This document shows, piece by piece, positions 60,561 through 64,000 of a stretch of DNA of 64,000 bases. The DNA is from Diadema setosum. Taxonomy: Eukaryota; Echinodermata; Echinoidea; Diadematoida; Diadematidae. The stretch covers positions 10,679,697 through 10,743,696 of the forward strand of contig NC_092695.1 in NCBI RefSeq assembly GCF_964275005.1, in the 5' to 3' direction. The notes under the pieces are model-generated. The model saw nothing but the letters and a program-made list of their open reading frames with translations, made no database searches and had not been told where the DNA came from. How positions within the stretch are numbered: the stretch's first letter is position 1; each line of letters begins with the position of its first letter. The position numbers and the translations under genes are program-made.

Positions 60561-63057
60561 TCAATCTTCTTTGGATGAGAAAATGGAAACTTTATTGATC
60601 GCAGTGGGTGTTGACCGGTGGGGGGAGTTACCCATCTGGGCCACAACAAGATTTAGTGTCGATCCCTTCGACATCGGCTAGGACACGTGGAGTTTTGAGA
60701 GGGAAAAAAAGGTAACATCTCATCATTTTTATCAATTTATTGAAGTTGAGGTGTTGGGGAAATCGCGTGGTACGTTTAATTAATTGCTTTTTACTCGCTG
60801 TTTGCATGTGTGTGTGTTCGTGTGTGTGTGTGTTTTTCTCTTAAAAAAAAAACAGGGTATGATTTGGTAAAAAGACCCAAATATGTTACTGTATGTTTGA
60901 AAAAAAATGATTTAGCAGCACAAGAAAGAAGAATACAGCTGCTTTTTTGTTGTTGTTGTTGGTGGACATATTAATTGTATTGTTAATATGGATTTGATAT
61001 TGAATGAAACCTAAATAAAGAATATTATAAAAAAAAGTGTGTGTGTGTGTGTGTGTGGGGGGGGGGTGATGTGTGTGTGCTTAGAAGTACTCTGGATTCC
61101 CTATCTAGGAGGAGGCATGTCTACGTCGGTGCGGGGAGTGTTGTGTACATAGCTCGGAAATCACTAGTATAGATTATTGTTTTTACTATGTGTGTATAAT
61201 GTGTGTAATGTCTATGTGTGTCAGATGTTCCTTCAAAATATGCGCAAGAGAAGATAAACGTGTATATTAATTACAATCATGTGATTATATACACATAATC
61301 CATTATTGTAAAGATGTATGTGTATGTATTTGTGGTAATTCATCGAGGTCTAACAGGCCGTCTAAATCAAAACAGCAGCCATAACAGAAGGACGACATCA
61401 CTCAACGGAAACAAAACAACAACATGCTATAGCCAAACATCAAACCAATAGTAAAGACGGGACTGAACAATAATAACAACAATGACAACAATAAAAAAAT
61501 CATGCTTCTCCGTTTCACAACAGGGAAAAACGAATGGCGTGAACATCAACTGGAGGATGGAACATTTATAAATGGTTACGTATAACAATGGCAAGGTGAG
61601 AGAAAATTACATTTTGCATGCCCTATATGTTTCTTTCGCTGTCTCTCTCTCTCTCTTTCTCTCAAGCTACAGCAGTACAATTACAATCTGCCGTTTGTGC
61701 ATGAACATATAGATATATATATCCAACTATAGATAAATATACAGTATGTATTTATATGTATACATATATATATGCATACATGATATGAACCATATTTGTG
61801 TTCATGTGATGTGCCATGCGTGTTTGTATGTAAGAATGCAAGTTTTTGTATTTTGATTCATCCCTCTCGTACTTATAAACCCTCTCAAACAGGGGAGTAT
61901 GAACTTACAGACAGTGATTGAGTTTGCATGAATTATCTTCAATTTACCTCTTTTTTGTACGCAACGATGTCTATAAAAGATTACCAAATGATTTTTTTAA
62001 AAATTTATTTATTTATTTTTTTTTTTTGCTGAATACTTGCCATGTTTGAAAGTGGGAATAGAACAAACAGGATTTTTTTTTTTCGGTCTTCCGTCATGGA
62101 AGAATAACCTTAATATCATTCATATTATAGTTTACAGGGCATACATGTATAATCATTACAATGAACGAAATGGCCTCGCGAACAATTATGCACCAGAGTA
62201 CACATTTACAAAGCATATCAAAAGCTGGGCCGTCAGAAGTTCCAGCACTCACCAGTTATACGCAACTATTATGTCCACCTTCTATGCTAGAAACCTTTAA
62301 GGCTTTTATTCTTATTTGTAGTTTTTCTATTTTTTTTAACGCCTGTAACATTAAGTTTAAGAACTACATGGTTCTGTATGTTCACCAAAATTCTTCAAAA
62401 AAATTAACATAACGTTAAGTAGAGACTAAAATTCCAAAATTACATTCACCAGACGTTTTTTAAGTTAAATTACGACTAGAAATTTATAAACAAATTGGTT
62501 GATTTTCTCTTTCTACCTGTTGAAAATGTCTGAAGGAAGTTTTTTCAAATGACATGATTAGATATTGACGTCTTAGTGATTATTTTGAGTTTGGTGTAAT
62601 GGATTCCGAAAAGGGCCTCTAAATTATTAGAGCTCATTAATTGGCCATCGATCAGAGAGACAAAATGATTCTGAATTGTGCGGATGAAACTTATACGGAC
62701 AATGAGAAAATGGCATCAGAATGACTGTCAGTGAGAAAAGCACCGTTTTTCTGGCCACACTACAAATTGAGGACAAAAGAGCAATTGTTTATCCGATAAG
62801 GAGGTATAACAATTTTATTATAAATAGTATATGGTAGTCAACTAGTCGCAGTTTTTTCGCATTTGAACCAAAAGTGTCATTCTTGAATCAGAAATTGCTT
62901 TTGCATTTCTGTCATGAAATCAATCACTTGTTGTGTCTTAGCAATTTTTCCTATATGCAACAACCAATGCAACAAATCATTTTTATATCCGAAATTAAAG
63001 TATTCACACACACGCTGTATTAAAGCTCATCTTTTAAAAGGGTACGTAATGACCCGT
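60561..63057. other. Intergenic region, no gene seen
   Basis: AT-rich with GT/TG runs (60805-60832 and 61036-61060) and a TA-rich patch near 61700-61780. No supported feature. Confidence 0.6.
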
Positions 63058-63063
63058 TTTATT
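63058..63063 (-). terminator. Candidate polyadenylation signal of the downstream-ending gene
   Basis: AATAAA on the minus strand about 157 nt past the stop codon of the exon at 63220-63335. Another copy lies near 62815. Confidence 0.45.
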
Positions 63064-63219
63064 TCATCCGTATCAAAACTTTCCTATACCCCTCTCTAGT
63101 TGTTAGCCTTTACTTCGCATTTTCCTTGTGAGTCACTATTTAACCCAGCGACAGAGCCAATGCGCTGGTCCGAGATTTTTTGGCTGGTCCAGGCCTCACT
63201 GATTCTCAGTGGTCCGGCT

Positions 63220-63335
63220 TCAATTACACGTGGTGCTATCCTTGTAATCTTCGAAATCCCGCTGCCATTCTACGATGTCGTCCTTCCAGTCATCATAACT
63301 TTCTCGCCATTCTTTCTCGTCCTGGTCGATGTCGC
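63220..63335 (-). CDS. Last coding exon of an unidentified gene (continues beyond 64000)
   Basis: After a TTTTACAG acceptor (phase 1) 37 codons run to TGA at 63220-63222. The reading is DIDQDEKEWRESYDDWKDDI followed by VEWQRDFEDYKDSTTCN. It is strongly acidic and probably helical: Trp, Trp, Trp and Tyr fall exactly seven residues apart. No family recognised. Strong acceptor, clean stop, codon composition and a downstream AATAAA support a genuine terminal exon. The upstream exons lie past the window edge, so the identity cannot be settled here. Confidence 0.75.
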
Positions 63336-64000
63336 CTGTAAAATAGAAGTAAAATAGAAATAATAGTAGAAGTAGAACGCACAATATTGCAGTGATTTTC
63401 AGAGTTTCAAATCATTGATAATATGAACATGATTCATGCTGCCATTACGATTTTATCAGCAGAGACATTTGTAGCTGGATAGAAAGGTAAAAATTCAGCG
63501 CAGAATGAATAGCACCGGAAGAAATTGATTACGATTTTCATGACAGAACATTCTTAAATAGCTCTCAATAAACCTCAACATATTGAATGTATTTCTAAAA
63601 AAAAAAATCAAACACGTCGATGTCTGCTTAAGATTAGTAATGGAGGAGGAGGAGGAGGAAGAATAAAGACGTGGAGGAATAGAATGGTAACGGAAAGGAA
63701 GGAGGTGACTTCGAAGAGGACGAAGATGATAATGAGAATGGAAAAGGTAAAAAGAAAAACAAAAGAGTAAAAGGTTTGTCATTACACAACACCATTTTAA
63801 AGCTATGGGGGTTGCATGAATATTTCAGTTCAGTTCATTTCATTCATTTCTGCAACTTTTTCATGAAACGGAAAAAAAAATACGGGAGAGAGCAAAACAA
63901 ACAAAACAAAAAACACACAAAAACCGATAAGTGCATAATACATTAATGAAGTTTTCAATGACATATTCAAAGCCATAAAAAATGTTATACGAAAATATGT
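63336..64000 (-). other. Probable last intron of the unidentified gene
   Basis: AT-rich with a purine-rich patch (63640-63760). No exon recognised before the window edge. Confidence 0.55.

Noticed and set aside
1..64000. CRISPR array, operon or bacterial mobile system
   Set aside because: All direct repeats are microsatellites or segmental duplications; genes are interrupted by GT-AG introns, so the DNA is eukaryotic.

Overview
The window is genomic DNA from an animal with intron-rich genes. Coding sequence is under 10% of it and the rest is AT-rich, full of microsatellites, foldback/MITE-like elements and decayed LINE remnants. Repeat style, intron sizes and protein families suggest a marine deuterostome invertebrate, most likely an echinoderm. 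That is an inference; no species-diagnostic sequence was found.

All three recognisable genes lie on the minus strand. (1) At 10443-11111 is the first coding exon of a RabGAP of the TBC1D1/TBC1D4 (AS160) type: a low-complexity N-terminus followed by the start of a PTB/PID domain. Its other exons would lie below base 1. (2) From 60048 down to about 25831 runs a large gene that I reconstructed exon by exon from splice sites, with reading phase conserved across every junction. It has 17 coding exons and encodes about 1330 residues: signal peptide, NIDO, E-set/IPT-like region, fibronectin-like spacer, AMOP, VWD, sushi/CCP, one transmembrane helix, and a cytoplasmic tail of about 260 residues. The ectodomain is that of the MUC4/SUSD2-like 'mucin-like' cell-surface proteins. 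The tail carries five Tyr-x-Asn motifs, four of them in an in-frame tandem duplication of 42 residues; Tyr-x-Asn is the Grb2 SH2 consensus. (3) At 63220-63335 is the last coding exon of a third gene that continues beyond base 64000. Its end has an aromatic residue (W, W, W, Y) exactly every seven positions.

Two further possible exons (16367-16470 and 15828-15917) lie between genes 1 and 2; they look protein-like but could not be joined in phase to either gene.

Layout: 1-9560 non-coding (probably intron 1 of the RabGAP gene); 9561-10065 a MITE and telomere-like repeats; 10443-11111 RabGAP exon and GC-rich upstream region; 13.3-14.8 kb a LINE remnant and a pyrimidine minisatellite split by a MITE; 16.5-25.8 kb non-coding; 26.7-33.5 kb a large inverted-repeat unit filled with nested GC-rich foldback elements; 35.0-52.3 kb the clustered exons of the mucin-like gene; 52.3-60.0 kb its first intron, with LINE remnants; 60.0-63.2 kb intergenic; 63.2-63.3 kb the terminal exon of the next gene. 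No CRISPR arrays, operons, rRNA or convincing tRNA genes were seen.
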